Numbered from the stretch's first letter, positions 52,392 to 61,004 are shown. The stretch: 64,000 nucleotides of DNA from Grimontia kaedaensis (GCF_023746615.1 NZ_CP082275.1:2294001-2358000); one strand, 5' to 3'. Program-made: numbers and translations. Notes: generated by a model from the letters alone, not told the origin.

Positions 52392-53588
52392 ATGATTATC
52401 CAGCCCAAAATTCAAGGGGTGGTCGCGCGTAGCTGCCACCCTTTCGGTTGTCAGGCCGCTATCTTTGAGCAAATTTCTAAATCACTCTCGCAACAATCCT
52501 CGTCGGGTACACTTCCAAAACGTGTTTTAGTACTGGGCGCCTCGTCTGGGTTTGGTCTAGCTTCCCGCATTGCGCTGGCATTTGGTCCAGCCAAAGCAGC
52601 AACCATTGGCGTTTCTTTTGAACGCGGCGTGTCTGAGAAAGGCATTGGTAGCGCGGGCTGGTACAACAATATCTTTTTCCATGATGCTGCAGAAAAAGCA
52701 GGATTGATATCCACCAACATTGTGGGTGATGCATTTTCTGCTGAGACCCATGAGCAAGTGGCAAAATCGATTGAACAGGATTTGGGAGGTCAGGTTGATT
52801 TGGTCGTCTATTCCCTGGCAACAGGGATTCGGCCTAACCCGGAAACGGGTGAATTTTGGCGTTCGGCCATTCGGCCTGTTGGTGAAACCGTTGAAGGCTA
52901 TTCCGTTAACTTCGAGAAAAACAGTCTGGATAAAGTTTCGCTGCCGCCTGCGACCAAGCAGGAAATCGACGAAACCGTGAAGGTAATGGGCGGAGAAGAC
53001 TGGTTAAGCTGGATGCAGTTCCTCAGCGAGAGAAACCTGCTTTCAAAAGGTTGTGAAACCGTTGCGTACTCTTATATTGGCCCTGAGTATACTCATGCCA
53101 TTTACCACAAAGGCACACTGGGGTTCGCGAAAACCCATTTGCATAATACCCGCGATGACATCAATACTCTGCTGAAGAACATTGAAGGCACTGCCAACAT
53201 TGCAGTGTGTAAGGCGCTGGTCACCAAAGCCAGCGTGTTTATCCCAGGGTTGACTCCTTATCTTTTGGCGCTGTATCGCGTAATGAAGGCCAAAGGTTTG
53301 CACGAAGGCTGTATCGAACAGATGAACCGCTTGTTCTATGGTAAATGGCAAGATGCAGCCGACCGTGATGCAGAAGGTCTTATTCGAATTGATGACTGGG
53401 AATTACGCGATGATATTCAGCTTCAAGCGAACGCATTACTCGCGGAAATGACACCGGATAACTTCACTAAGATTGGCGATTACGAAGGCGTATTGGGCGA
53501 GTTTTTGCAGCTCAACGGCTTTGAATTCAATTCTGTCGACTACACCCAAGAGGTCGATATTGAAAAGTTGAAAGCGCTTCGCCCCTAG
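52392..53588 (+). CDS. fabV: Enoyl-[acyl-carrier-protein] reductase (NADH), FabV
   Basis: A 398-residue trans-2-enoyl-ACP reductase for the last step of each fatty-acid elongation cycle. It has the opening MIIQPKIQGVVARSCHPFGC, the nucleotide-binding LVLGASSGFGLASRIALAFG, the VDLVVYSLATGIRPNPETG segment, and the catalytic Tyr in SYIGPEYTHAIYHKGTLG with the Y-x8-K spacing seen only in FabV. FabV of Vibrio is notably triclosan-tolerant. The ribosome-binding site is poor, suggesting coupling to mgsA just upstream. Confidence 0.96.
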   Translation: MIIQPKIQGVVARSCHPFGCQAAIFEQISKSLSQQSSSGTLPKRVLVLGASSGFGLASRIALAFGPAKAATIGVSFERGVSEKGIGSAGWYNNIFFHDAAEKAGLISTNIVGDAFSAETHEQVAKSIEQDLGGQVDLVVYSLATGIRPNPETGEFWRSAIRPVGETVEGYSVNFEKNSLDKVSLPPATKQEIDETVKVMGGEDWLSWMQFLSERNLLSKGCETVAYSYIGPEYTHAIYHKGTLGFAKTHLHNTRDDINTLLKNIEGTANIAVCKALVTKASVFIPGLTPYLLALYRVMKAKGLHEGCIEQMNRLFYGKWQDAADRDAEGLIRIDDWELRDDIQLQANALLAEMTPDNFTKIGDYEGVLGEFLQLNGFEFNSVDYTQEVDIEKLKALRP

Positions 53589-53615
53589 CATTCAGGTTGG
53601 TTCAGACAAGAACAT

Positions 53616-53643
53616 AAAATGGCAGGGTTAACCTGCCATTTTC
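53616..53643. terminator. Bidirectional terminator between fabV and the winged-helix gene
   Basis: AAAATGGCAGG and CCTGCCATTTT with a 5-base loop. Confidence 0.9.
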
Positions 53644-53649
53644 TATCGA

Positions 53650-53943
53650 TTATGGTGTCGTTGGATAGTCCAACAAGGCCTTGATCTCGACGAGATGCTT
53701 TCTCACCCAGGTGCGGTTTATAGCGCCCCAGTCTTTAATCTCATACCCACCGTTTTTATTGGCACCGACAAATTCGGTTTCAATGTCCAATTCGCCAAGC
53801 GCTTCAATCGTGTCCTGAGCCGTTCGTCTCGGCATGCCGGTTTCGCTCATGATGGCAGGGACAGTATTTACGCCATTGTCGATAAGATGGGCCACCAACA
53901 GGCGACGATAGAAACTGGTTTTGGTTTTGCTCGGTTTACTCAA
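53650..53943 (-). CDS. Winged helix-turn-helix protein
   Basis: A 97-residue DNA-binding protein. The core SFYRRLLVAHLIDNGVNTVPA and IMSETGMPRRTAQDTIEALG forms the recognition helix-turn-helix, followed by a wing (DIETEFVGANKNGGYEIKDW). It matches small winged-helix proteins found beside fabV in vibrios. Its target is unknown; convergence with fabV means it is not an obvious fabV operon member. Confidence 0.8.
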   Translation of the reverse strand: MSKPSKTKTSFYRRLLVAHLIDNGVNTVPAIMSETGMPRRTAQDTIEALGELDIETEFVGANKNGGYEIKDWGAINRTWVRKHLVEIKALLDYPTTP

Positions 53944-54141
53944 ATGCTTTCCCTTTCAGATTATTAGCCTGATTTAGACTGACTTTGAGTGTAACGCCAA
54001 AGCATCGCAGAAAAATGTTATCCGCTGTTTTTAGTGCAGCAACTCACGTCATTGTGTCCACCCATAAGTGAAATCATGCGTAATGCAACAATCCACACCC
54101 AGTCTCAGCAATAATACGGGATTCACCGACTGCACGCTGAG

Positions 54142-54447
54142 ATGCGTGCCAGACTGTTCGGTGCTCAAACTATTCCGATATCAAAACGGAGGTTAGTGAA
54201 GGCTCAGCAAAAAACAAAAGTATCTACCCACGAGACCATGGAGAATGCTTATGGTGACGACGTCGAACATAAGCACAACAAAGCTCACCTCGATTACCGC
54301 GCCCATGAGCCCAGCCATGGACACCACTTGCATGGTGGTGTGAATTCGCACAAAGGGACTCACCACCACCACCGCACAACACACCACCACCATCACTACT
54401 ATGGTCCGGTGACGATTGTCATGGGCCCGGACGAGGACGACAAATAA
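54142..54447 (+). CDS. Histidine-rich small protein, probable metal binder
   Basis: A protein of up to 101 residues with 19 His, most of them in the second half (HGHHLHGG, THHHHRTTHHHHHYYG), and an acidic tail (GPDEDDK). No signal peptide or membrane segment. The start is uncertain. An ATG at 54142 has little ribosome-binding site. A GTG at 54196 has GGAGG only three bases upstream and gives 83 residues. An ATG at 54238 gives 69. The composition suggests nickel, zinc or copper storage or buffering, but no pathway genes lie next to it. It is followed by a GC-rich hairpin at 54462-54481. Confidence 0.65.
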   Translation: MRARLFGAQTIPISKRRLVKAQQKTKVSTHETMENAYGDDVEHKHNKAHLDYRAHEPSHGHHLHGGVNSHKGTHHHHRTTHHHHHYYGPVTIVMGPDEDDK

Positions 54448-54490
54448 TAGATGACAGGTAGAGCCCGATGATCGTCGGGCTATGTCCAGA

Positions 54491-54840
54491 TTAGAGATAC
54501 ACTGATACACCAACGGCGAATCTAGGCTTTATTGCCATATGCAAACAACCTCTTGGCGTTGGGCTGGTTTTTTCCTCACATACAAACTGACCTGTAGCAC
54601 TAGACGCTCTCATAGCGAGTATGGTTGAAAATAGGTTCCTGTCAGTTTCGTTGATGCTGCAATATGAGCCATTGGATAACTTGACGATTGGATTTAGGCT
54701 TTGCCCAGCCCAATAAGTAACAACTTGTTCGATTTTTACATTGTTGTTCCAATGCCAGCCACCATCAAAATGGGGGTATCAGCACTCACTCCGAATGAGT
54801 TCACTAAAAGAGAAAATAAAATTAGATTAATTGGCTTCAT
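54491..54840 (-). pseudogene. Small secreted protein gene broken by a one-base frameshift
   Basis: An ATG at 54840 with AGGAAGGA nine bases upstream encodes a signal peptide (MKPINLILFSLLVNSFGVSA). The frame stops after 34 codons. In the adjoining frame, entered at the CCCCC run at about 54774, a long frame continues with DGGWHWNNNVKIEQVVTYWA, LSNGSYCSINETDRN, STILAMRASSATGQFVC, and RGCLHMAIKPRF to a stop at 54491. One extra C would restore a 116-residue secreted protein with three Cys. It resembles small single-domain exported proteins common in accessory regions. It overlaps the upstream gene by 14 bases, so the pair is an operon. Confidence 0.65.
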
Positions 54841-55288
54841 TAAATAGAATCCTTCCTATATACCGATAATTAGTCCCTGGAACCATATAGACAACCCAGT
54901 AAAATGGCTCTCTCTTAGAGGAATCAAACACTCTCAAGGTAAGTGAAGAGTCATCTGTGATAATTTTATAAACCCTTTCATTTACCCTAGAAGAAAACGT
55001 TTTATCTGTGAATTTTTTCGAAAGCCCCTGCAAAGAGCTAACGATCGCACTTGAATCTTGAGGCTTTCCATCTAAAAAAACAGAGTATTCACTATAAGGC
55101 TTGGACACAAAGCTCCTTATTTCTGACTCTACTTTAATTTTAAGAAATCCATCGAAAAAAAAACTTCCCCAGAAAAAAATGACAGCGAAAAACAAACGGA
55201 CTGAAGCCCGAAAAGGCTTTCGCGCTTTAATCTTGATAATCAGAAAAGAAATCAAAACCAGAGGAAAAGAAAAAAAGGACTTTACCAA
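54827..55288 (-). CDS. Membrane-anchored protein of unknown function
   Basis: A 153-residue protein with two hydrophobic segments (~5-20 and ~30-50) separated by a basic loop. A soluble extracytoplasmic domain follows, with YSEYSVFLDGKPQDSSAIV and a late FYWVVYMVPGTNYRYIGRI. The only start is a TTG at 55288 with no clear ribosome-binding site. Its end overlaps the following secreted-protein ATG by 14 bases, which supports it being a real gene. No family recognised. AT-rich. Confidence 0.55.
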   Translation of the reverse strand: MVKSFFSFPLVLISFLIIKIKARKPFRASVRLFFAVIFFWGSFFFDGFLKIKVESEIRSFVSKPYSEYSVFLDGKPQDSSAIVSSLQGLSKKFTDKTFSSRVNERVYKIITDDSSLTLRVFDSSKREPFYWVVYMVPGTNYRYIGRILFNEAN

Positions 55289-55380
55289 TAGAATAATATA
55301 TATCTATGTAGTCTTTTAAGCTCATCGTTATCAACAAACTCTTACTGTATTGAAGGTAGTTCTTAGTTAGGCCAAATATC

Positions 55381-55563
55381 CTACCTTAGAGGAATCCCAA
55401 ACTCCAGCCGTATGGTCGTACCTATTACCCATCGGTTAGACCCTAGCTGTAAAACCAAGACCCAATCATTTCTCTCGCCATCAATAATTAAGGCCGCTGC
55501 TGAGTTCGGTAGTATCACAAGTATTGATAGAACAGTATACTTTGAGTAGTGTTCCTTCTTCAT
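55381..55563 (-). CDS. Short putative secreted peptide, possibly truncated
   Basis: A 60-codon frame with a signal-peptide-like start (MKKEHYSKYTVLSILVILPN followed by SAAA) and a mature part of ~36 residues with VLVLQLGSNRWVIGTTIRL. AGGGA lies nine bases upstream of the ATG at 55563. The mature part is too short for a domain. In a neighbouring frame the sequence YDHTAGVWDSSKVGYLA follows, so a second frameshift is possible but I cannot prove it. Confidence 0.4.
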   Translation of the reverse strand: MKKEHYSKYTVLSILVILPNSAAALIIDGERNDWVLVLQLGSNRWVIGTTIRLEFGIPLR

Positions 55564-55747
55564 CTTTTGCATTCCCTATAAAGTAATCACCCTTGTAAAG
55601 TGGTGAGATTTTAGCTGAAGAGTAAAAAGACAATTTCGATTCCCCCTGATAATATGCGTCAATCGAAAATTATATATAGATGAGTATCTCTTCTAGCACT
55701 CTGATTGCTAATAGAAGTAGCATACGTAGCTCTATTAATTATTTTCT

Positions 55748-56692
55748 TTATTTTAACCTCGTTAAATCCTTAGGGCTGAATCTATAAACGTTGCTATACC
55801 ACCTTGATGAAATACCAATATCATAGCCGTAGGTAAGCGTTACTTGAATGAAACTATTGTTTAGTGAATCTGGGTACACATCCACTATAATTGCAGCCAA
55901 CCGCTTTGCAATATTAGCATCATAAACACCTTTTTTATGAAGAAAAACATTAGCTTCAACAAATTTTATTGTTTTGCTGCTAGAGTCAAACGAGTTAAAA
56001 GTACTCGAAACTTCTTGAACCGTCGCACTTTTTACTAGTTTATTTTTTCTTATCTCTCTTTCAGTTTCTAACAGACTTATAAAATCCTTAGATTTGACCA
56101 AATCAGATGTAAAGATAGGAGAAAGAAAGGATGTTATAAGAACCAACGTTACTATAACCAGATGCGGTTTCCATATTGAAAGAGGAGTACCAATACTACC
56201 ATTAACACTCACAACATAAGTCCCGCTTACTAGATCATGTAGTGACTGTCTAGTAACACGATTGAAGATATATAAATAAAGTATAGATAGGAAGCCACCC
56301 AATATAATAAAAGACAATGGATAAATTAAGTATGGAAGAAGTACTTCAGAAGGGAGTTGCGCTACAGAAAGAAAAACTGGAATCAAAACAATGCTAGATC
56401 TCAAAAATGACATTGGCAGACTAACTGTTGAGTTTGATGAATCTACAACTCTTATCTTTAACAGCATCTTGCCTAATGTTTGGCCATTCACTAAAGAGCT
56501 ATTCATTACTCCAAAATAGATAATCGATATAGCAAAGCCAACTAATAAACCCCACCCACCAAGCTGAGCGAGAAAGTCTTTTTGGGTGATACCTAAAAGA
56601 TTCCCGACAATTGCTAAAAATAGAAAATCAGCACATAAAGCTCCGATTCTTCGCCAGAATCCACAAATCCATGTTTCTTGTGCTTTCCCCAA
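55748..56692 (-). CDS. RDD-family membrane protein
   Basis: A 314-residue protein. The RDD domain (~1-165) has the conserved Arg-Asp pattern FWRRIGALCADFLFL, then NGQTLGKMLLKIRVVD and RQSLHDLVSGTYVV. A fourth hydrophobic segment (~177-195) leads to a ~120-residue soluble C-terminal domain with a KFVEANVFLHKKGVYDANIA segment. RDD proteins are associated with transport, but the role here is unknown. It starts with TTG at 56692, with AGGG seven bases upstream. AT-rich compared with the flanks. Confidence 0.75.
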   Translation of the reverse strand: MGKAQETWICGFWRRIGALCADFLFLAIVGNLLGITQKDFLAQLGGWGLLVGFAISIIYFGVMNSSLVNGQTLGKMLLKIRVVDSSNSTVSLPMSFLRSSIVLIPVFLSVAQLPSEVLLPYLIYPLSFIILGGFLSILYLYIFNRVTRQSLHDLVSGTYVVSVNGSIGTPLSIWKPHLVIVTLVLITSFLSPIFTSDLVKSKDFISLLETEREIRKNKLVKSATVQEVSSTFNSFDSSSKTIKFVEANVFLHKKGVYDANIAKRLAAIIVDVYPDSLNNSFIQVTLTYGYDIGISSRWYSNVYRFSPKDLTRLK

Positions 56693-56857
56693 AATAAAGC
56701 CCTTAGTATGAGATAGAGTGACCTTTGTGAAAATACCCCAAAACGGTGTGCTTCTGTATTATGCGACACCTTTTCTAGTCCTGCATGTACCAACAGTGCA
56801 AAGCTCTGGGTCTTTAACTTCCCAACTCCATCCATTAATTAAGCATCCAATCGTCAC

Positions 56858-57058
56858 CTACCAGACGTAGAGTTTGAAGCAGGCAAGGACGATTGACACA
56901 GCCACAAGGCCAATCCAACCGATTGAACGTGTCACTGACTCCGGTGATTGGGTGTTGATTTGAGGGAATAAAATCGCCCCTAAAGACAATAGAGGTACCA
57001 GACCGTATAGCTGCCCCATTTGTGATGAAGTCCCTAGCGGAAACGGGGGAACAAACAC
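56858..57058 (-). CDS. Small two-helix membrane protein (uncertain)
   Basis: A frame of 66 codons (GTG at 57058) or 53 codons (ATG at 57019, AGGGA 11 bases upstream). It encodes two hydrophobic segments, LYGLVPLLSLGAILF and SIGWIGLVAVSIVLACFKLY. No family recognised. It may be a real small membrane protein or a remnant of a larger gene. Confidence 0.35.
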   Translation of the reverse strand: MFVPPFPLGTSSQMGQLYGLVPLLSLGAILFPQINTQSPESVTRSIGWIGLVAVSIVLACFKLYVW

Positions 57059-57171
57059 ATTAAAAATCGTAGTTGAATAAGGAATTCAGGTCGTGTCCTA
57101 CCAGTGCCCCATTTAGAGGAACTACGGAGAACTAATTCCATAAATTCATAATATTAAATACTTACAGTAAT

Positions 57172-57360
57172 TTTGGCCCCAAATGTATACCAGCGGCAGA
57201 AGCAAGTTTGATTCTGCTTTTGGAGGTCTTGTTTGGACCACTACTGGTTTGGCTAATTCTAGGAGAAGTGCCAACTCCCTCTGTGGCAACGGGTGCAGGT
57301 TTAATTGTCGTAACTTTGGCAGCTCACCCCCTCTGGAATCAACGCAAGCAAAGCCGTTAG
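57172..57360 (+). pseudogene. C-terminal remnant of an EamA/DMT-family transporter
   Basis: A plus-strand frame ending at 57360 reads FGPKCIPAAEASLILLLEVL, FGPLLVWLILGEVPTPSVAT and GAGLIVVTLAAHPLWNQRKQ, which is the last two helices of an EamA/drug-metabolite transporter with its Leu-Glu and Gly-Glu landmarks. The preceding ~240 residues of such a protein are missing. Upstream sequence is AT-rich and unrelated, so the gene was cut by the event that brought in the patch at 54.5-57.2 kb. The stop overlaps the end of the converging kch gene. Confidence 0.75.
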
Positions 57361-58574
57361 CTTTCTTTTTCTTTCACCAAACCATCACCGGAGCGCAGCA
57401 GCATACCCAACAACTGCTCATTGCTAATAGGCTCGCCAGACAACACACTGGCGAGGATCTCGCTGCCAAACAGCTGAGGCGATAGCAATACGTCCGCATT
57501 CACCCGCTTTACTTTCTTCATATTCTTGGCGTCATTCACCGCGGTGACCACTTTAATATCTGGCGAGATGGCCTTTACCGAAAGTACGATAAACGCGTTG
57601 GTGGCATCATCTTCCGTTAAGGCCAACACAGCACGACAATGCTCGACACCCGCTTCTAGCAGCACATCACTGTCGGTGCTGTCACCAGAGATAATATCGA
57701 GCTTGGTTCCGACTCTTTGCTCAATCTGGGCAAACTTATCTTCGTCTTCAATCGTCACCATAGTGACGGGCAATTCACGCTTATGAAGCTGCCAAATGGT
57801 GCTGGATGCCAGCACTGAAGTGCCACACACAATAAAGTGGTTTTTCCTGTTCATTGGCTTTTGTACTCCTTTCACAAGCTTGTTTAAACCACCGCGGATA
57901 ATCGGGCCAAACACAGTAGTCAGAGAGGTGGCGAATACGGTGATCCCCGCGATGATGACGGAAATGGTAAACAGCCTTGCCGCTTCGGTTTGAGGGATAA
58001 TGTCGCCATAACCGACGGTGGTCATGGTCACCATGGAAAAGTAAAACGCCGTCATCAAATCATGGATAGCGGGATGGAAGCCTTCACCGAAATAGAGCGC
58101 TCCGTAAGTGGAATAGAACAGCAAGACGGCAAAACTGATAAAGGCTGCAATACCGCCTGCTGTGGCACTGGAATGGTTGAAGTCTTTGCTGAGCAAGATC
58201 AGCAGCAACACGGCGCTGGCGCTCCAATACAAATGCGCGCCAAGATGCGGGAAGAAGTGCCAGGTAAAGGTGAACACAATCATCAGCAGAATCAGGCTTA
58301 CCGCCCAGGCAATCCGCGCCCGAAACAGCAAGCCAAAGGCGTTTAGCATCAAGAAGATACCGAGGAGTAACCAAGGCCCATTGACCGCATGTGTCCAGTT
58401 GATGTCGGTAAAGCTTTTGATGTGGAACAGCGCAACCAAATCGAGGTTTTGCCCCCATACAGAACGGAAGATCAGAAAGCCATTGATAAACACCAATGCG
58501 GCGACCAGTGAGTGACGAACACGACGCCAGAAATCGAGAGCTTTTTGAAGAAGATGAATGTGCAATCTGGTCAC
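57357..58574 (-). CDS. Kch-like potassium channel with RCK/TrkA-N domain
   Basis: A 405-residue inner-membrane channel. The N-terminal half has about six hydrophobic segments (~20-170), then the pore helix and selectivity filter MTTVGYGDIIP (~195-205), then the inner helix. The cytoplasmic TrkA-N domain (~245-385) begins NHFIVCGTSVLASS and includes GDSTDSDVLLEAGVEHCRAVLA; the usual GxGxxG is altered to GTSVLAS, as in E. coli Kch. The length is close to Kch (417). The start is GTG at 58574 with a weak ribosome-binding site. The ligand or voltage gating is not known. Confidence 0.9.
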   Translation of the reverse strand: MTRLHIHLLQKALDFWRRVRHSLVAALVFINGFLIFRSVWGQNLDLVALFHIKSFTDINWTHAVNGPWLLLGIFLMLNAFGLLFRARIAWAVSLILLMIVFTFTWHFFPHLGAHLYWSASAVLLLILLSKDFNHSSATAGGIAAFISFAVLLFYSTYGALYFGEGFHPAIHDLMTAFYFSMVTMTTVGYGDIIPQTEAARLFTISVIIAGITVFATSLTTVFGPIIRGGLNKLVKGVQKPMNRKNHFIVCGTSVLASSTIWQLHKRELPVTMVTIEDEDKFAQIEQRVGTKLDIISGDSTDSDVLLEAGVEHCRAVLALTEDDATNAFIVLSVKAISPDIKVVTAVNDAKNMKKVKRVNADVLLSPQLFGSEILASVLSGEPISNEQLLGMLLRSGDGLVKEKES

Positions 58575-58650
58575 CTGAGAGACTAATCCGATGGGAGTAT
58601 AGTTCTCAGCCCGTTATCGCTATGTTTTGTTGCCAAGACAGTGGGATGCA

Positions 58651-58681
58651 AAAGAAAACCCGCGCTGGGCGGGTTTTCAAG
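58651..58681. terminator. Terminator of the thiamine operon
   Basis: AAAACCCGC and GCGGGTTTT with a 5-base loop. Leftward transcripts read TTTTCTTTT after the stem. Confidence 0.85.
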
Positions 58682-58693
58682 ACTAATTTTGAT

Positions 58694-59335
58694 TCAATCT
58701 GCACGGTTCATTTGGGTAAGGATTTCCTCAGCCGCCCGCTTCGGCGATTGCGCATGGCAAATTGCTGAAACTAAGGCAACACCTGCAAGCCTTGTCGCCA
58801 TCACCTCTTCAAGGTTAGAGGTGTTAATGCCACCAATCGCAACAATCGGATAGCCGCTTTGCTCAACGGCTTTTCGTAGCCCTTCAATGCCCCATTCTTT
58901 CTTGATATTGGGTTTTGTTGGCGTCGAAAATATCGCACTGAGACCAAGATAATCGACAGGTAAGCTATCGGCTTCTTCAAGCTGGGCTTCGGTTTCAATC
59001 GACAGCCCCAGCAGTTTGTCAGGACCAATCAAATCACGGGCAATATCCGCTGGCATGTCCGACTGTCCAAGGTGCACGCCATCCGCATCAACCGCTAAAG
59101 CCACATCAACGCGGTCATTGATGATAAGTGGAACGCCGGTTCCCGCCAGAATCATTTTCACCGCTTTTGCCCGCTCGATAAACGCCCTGACATCACCGTG
59201 CTTCTCTCGCACCTGCACCATCGTGACACCACCTACCACGGCTTCGAATACCACGTTTTTCAACGTATCCAAATCCTGTTGGTCATCAGTCACCAAATAC
59301 AAGCGATATGGGTTCACCGTCTTTTCCGTGTTCAT
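58694..59335 (-). CDS. thiE: Thiamine-phosphate synthase
   Basis: A 213-residue TIM-barrel enzyme joining HMP-PP and hydroxyethylthiazole phosphate to thiamine phosphate. Landmarks are LVTDDQQD near the N-terminus, VTMVQVREK, the pyrophosphate-binding VPLIINDRVDVALAVDADGVHLGQSDMP, the LGLSAIFSTPTK loop and IVAIGGINTSNLEEVM. Its start overlaps the thiM stop by 4 bases. It is the last gene of the salvage operon. Confidence 0.95.
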   Translation of the reverse strand: MNTEKTVNPYRLYLVTDDQQDLDTLKNVVFEAVVGGVTMVQVREKHGDVRAFIERAKAVKMILAGTGVPLIINDRVDVALAVDADGVHLGQSDMPADIARDLIGPDKLLGLSIETEAQLEEADSLPVDYLGLSAIFSTPTKPNIKKEWGIEGLRKAVEQSGYPIVAIGGINTSNLEEVMATRLAGVALVSAICHAQSPKRAAEEILTQMNRAD

Positions 59336-60117
59336 GAGATTTTCAGGCGTTTGAGAAGCGTCGCTTCATCTAATTGGTAAAGTGCATCCAGGATCTCAAC
59401 TTGCAAACTACCCGGTCCCTTTGCCCTTTCAGCGGCTATTTCTCCTACCACGCCCATGACGGCTGCGGCTGCAAGTCCGGTGGTCTCCCCGACAGCTGCA
59501 AATGCGCCAGTAAGAGCAGACAACGAACAACCCATGCCCGTGACGTAAGGCATCATTTCATGGCCATTGTTGAGCCGGGTTTCCCCTTGGGATGTCACGA
59601 TGTAATCAGTCGCGCCAGAGACCACGACGTTACAGTTGTAAGCATCAACCAAATACCGCGCTGCCCCAAGTGCGGCTTCGCTGCTGTCCAGCGCATCCAC
59701 ACCTTTGCTTTGCGCTCGCTCACCCGCCAATGCGATGATTTCTGAGGCATTGCCCCGAATGATGAGGGATTCAGCCCAGGCTGCGATTTGTCTTGATGTC
59801 TCTGTGCGAAGCGCGCTGGCTCCACAACCGACAGGGTCCAGCACCACGGTTTTCTTGTTCAGATTGGCTTGCTCAACGGCATGAATCATGCGCGGTGTCC
59901 AAGCGCTGTCCAGCGTACCGATATTGATCACCAAGGCACCGGCAAATGACATCATCTCTGCCATTTCCTGCTGGGAGTGCGCCATGATTGGGGACGCACC
60001 GAGCGCCAGCAACGCGTTGGCAGAGTTATTCATCACCACATAGTTAGTAATGTTCACCACCAGCAGTTTGGACTCTCTAACCTGTTTAAGTGCCGCTACG
60101 ATCGTTTCTATGTTCAT
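59332..60117 (-). CDS. thiM: Hydroxyethylthiazole kinase
   Basis: A 261-residue ribokinase-like kinase that phosphorylates 4-methyl-5-(2-hydroxyethyl)thiazole for thiamine salvage. Conserved parts are VVMNNSANALLALGASPIMAHS, ALVINIGTLD, VLDPVGCGAS and the active-site Cys region VTGMGCSLSALTGAF. GGAG precedes the ATG. It lies 13 bases after thiD. Confidence 0.95.
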   Translation of the reverse strand: MNIETIVAALKQVRESKLLVVNITNYVVMNNSANALLALGASPIMAHSQQEMAEMMSFAGALVINIGTLDSAWTPRMIHAVEQANLNKKTVVLDPVGCGASALRTETSRQIAAWAESLIIRGNASEIIALAGERAQSKGVDALDSSEAALGAARYLVDAYNCNVVVSGATDYIVTSQGETRLNNGHEMMPYVTGMGCSLSALTGAFAAVGETTGLAAAAVMGVVGEIAAERAKGPGSLQVEILDALYQLDEATLLKRLKIS

Positions 60118-60130
60118 CGCCTGCTCCTTT

Positions 60131-60976
60131 TCAGCGCACCGCGCCGTGTCCTTGGTAAAAGTGATTTACCGGGCCGTGGCCCTGCCCAACTTCGAGTTCG
60201 TCTGCATGAGAAATGGCCTCAGAGATATAGCGCTTGGCAAGCGCTACAGCCTGACTTAACTCATTGCCTTGCGCCAGATAAGACGCAATAGCCGAAGACA
60301 GCGTGCAACCTGTGCCGTGCGTATTTTTGGTCTGCGTGCGTTTGGCAGAGAAAGTTTCTACGTGGTCTTCGAAAATCAACAGGTCATTGCTGTTTTCGTC
60401 GGACTCCAAATGCCCACCTTTCAAAAGCACCGACCCAGCACCCAAAGCGCGCAAGTCTGCAATCATCTCACTCATTTCTTGCTCTGTTTGGGGCACATTC
60501 GCATCCGTTAATGCTGCCCCTTCCGGTAAGTTGGGCGTAATGATATTGGCCAACGGCAGCAGTTCACTTTTCAGCGTGCTGATGGCCTCTTGCTCCAGCA
60601 GCAAATCGCCACTGGTTGCGACCATCACAGGGTCAACCACCAGATACTGAGGGCGATAATGGCGGATTTTGTCTGCGACAACTTTGATGATATTGGCATC
60701 TGCCAACATACCGACTTTCACCGCGACCACATTAAGATCGGAAAACACCGCATCCAACTGGTGGGCTACATGCTCGATAGGAATAGGAAAAATGGCAGAC
60801 ACGCCATGGGTGTTCTGCGCGGTAATTGCTGTGATCACCGAGCACGCATAACTGCCTGTCGCTGACATGGCTTTAATATCCGCTTGAATACCTGCGCCGC
60901 CACCGCTATCAGAACCAGCAATGGTCAACACAATAGGAGTGCATTTTGATGATATGGGATTGGAAGATGTGTTCAT
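60131..60976 (-). CDS. thiD: Hydroxymethylpyrimidine kinase/phosphomethylpyrimidine kinase
   Basis: A 281-residue kinase that phosphorylates HMP twice to HMP-PP. It has LTIAGSDSGGGAGIQADIKAM, AITAQNTHGVSA, VVDPVMVATSGDLLL and the catalytic-site NTHGTGCTLSSAIAS. The first ~13 residues are an extra Ser-rich extension. It is first in the operon, directly under the TPP riboswitch. The ribosome-binding site AGGGAA lies inside a hairpin (60981-61004). Confidence 0.95.
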   Translation of the reverse strand: MNTSSNPISSKCTPIVLTIAGSDSGGGAGIQADIKAMSATGSYACSVITAITAQNTHGVSAIFPIPIEHVAHQLDAVFSDLNVVAVKVGMLADANIIKVVADKIRHYRPQYLVVDPVMVATSGDLLLEQEAISTLKSELLPLANIITPNLPEGAALTDANVPQTEQEMSEMIADLRALGAGSVLLKGGHLESDENSNDLLIFEDHVETFSAKRTQTKNTHGTGCTLSSAIASYLAQGNELSQAVALAKRYISEAISHADELEVGQGHGPVNHFYQGHGAVR

Positions 60977-60980
60977 ATGG

Positions 60981-61004
60981 GTTCCCTTTAAAGACTCAGG
61001 GAAC
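60981..61004 (-). promoter_or_regulatory. Shine-Dalgarno-sequestering hairpin of thiD
   Basis: On the minus strand GTTCCCT (61004-60998) pairs with AGGGAAC (60987-60981), which carries the thiD ribosome-binding site. The same GTTCCCT can pair instead with AGGGAAC inside the riboswitch (61064-61058). Confidence 0.65.

Noticed and set aside
56614..56835. 73-codon minus-strand frame overlapping the RDD gene start
   Set aside because: It overlaps a clearly supported gene in another frame, and its sequence shows no domain features.
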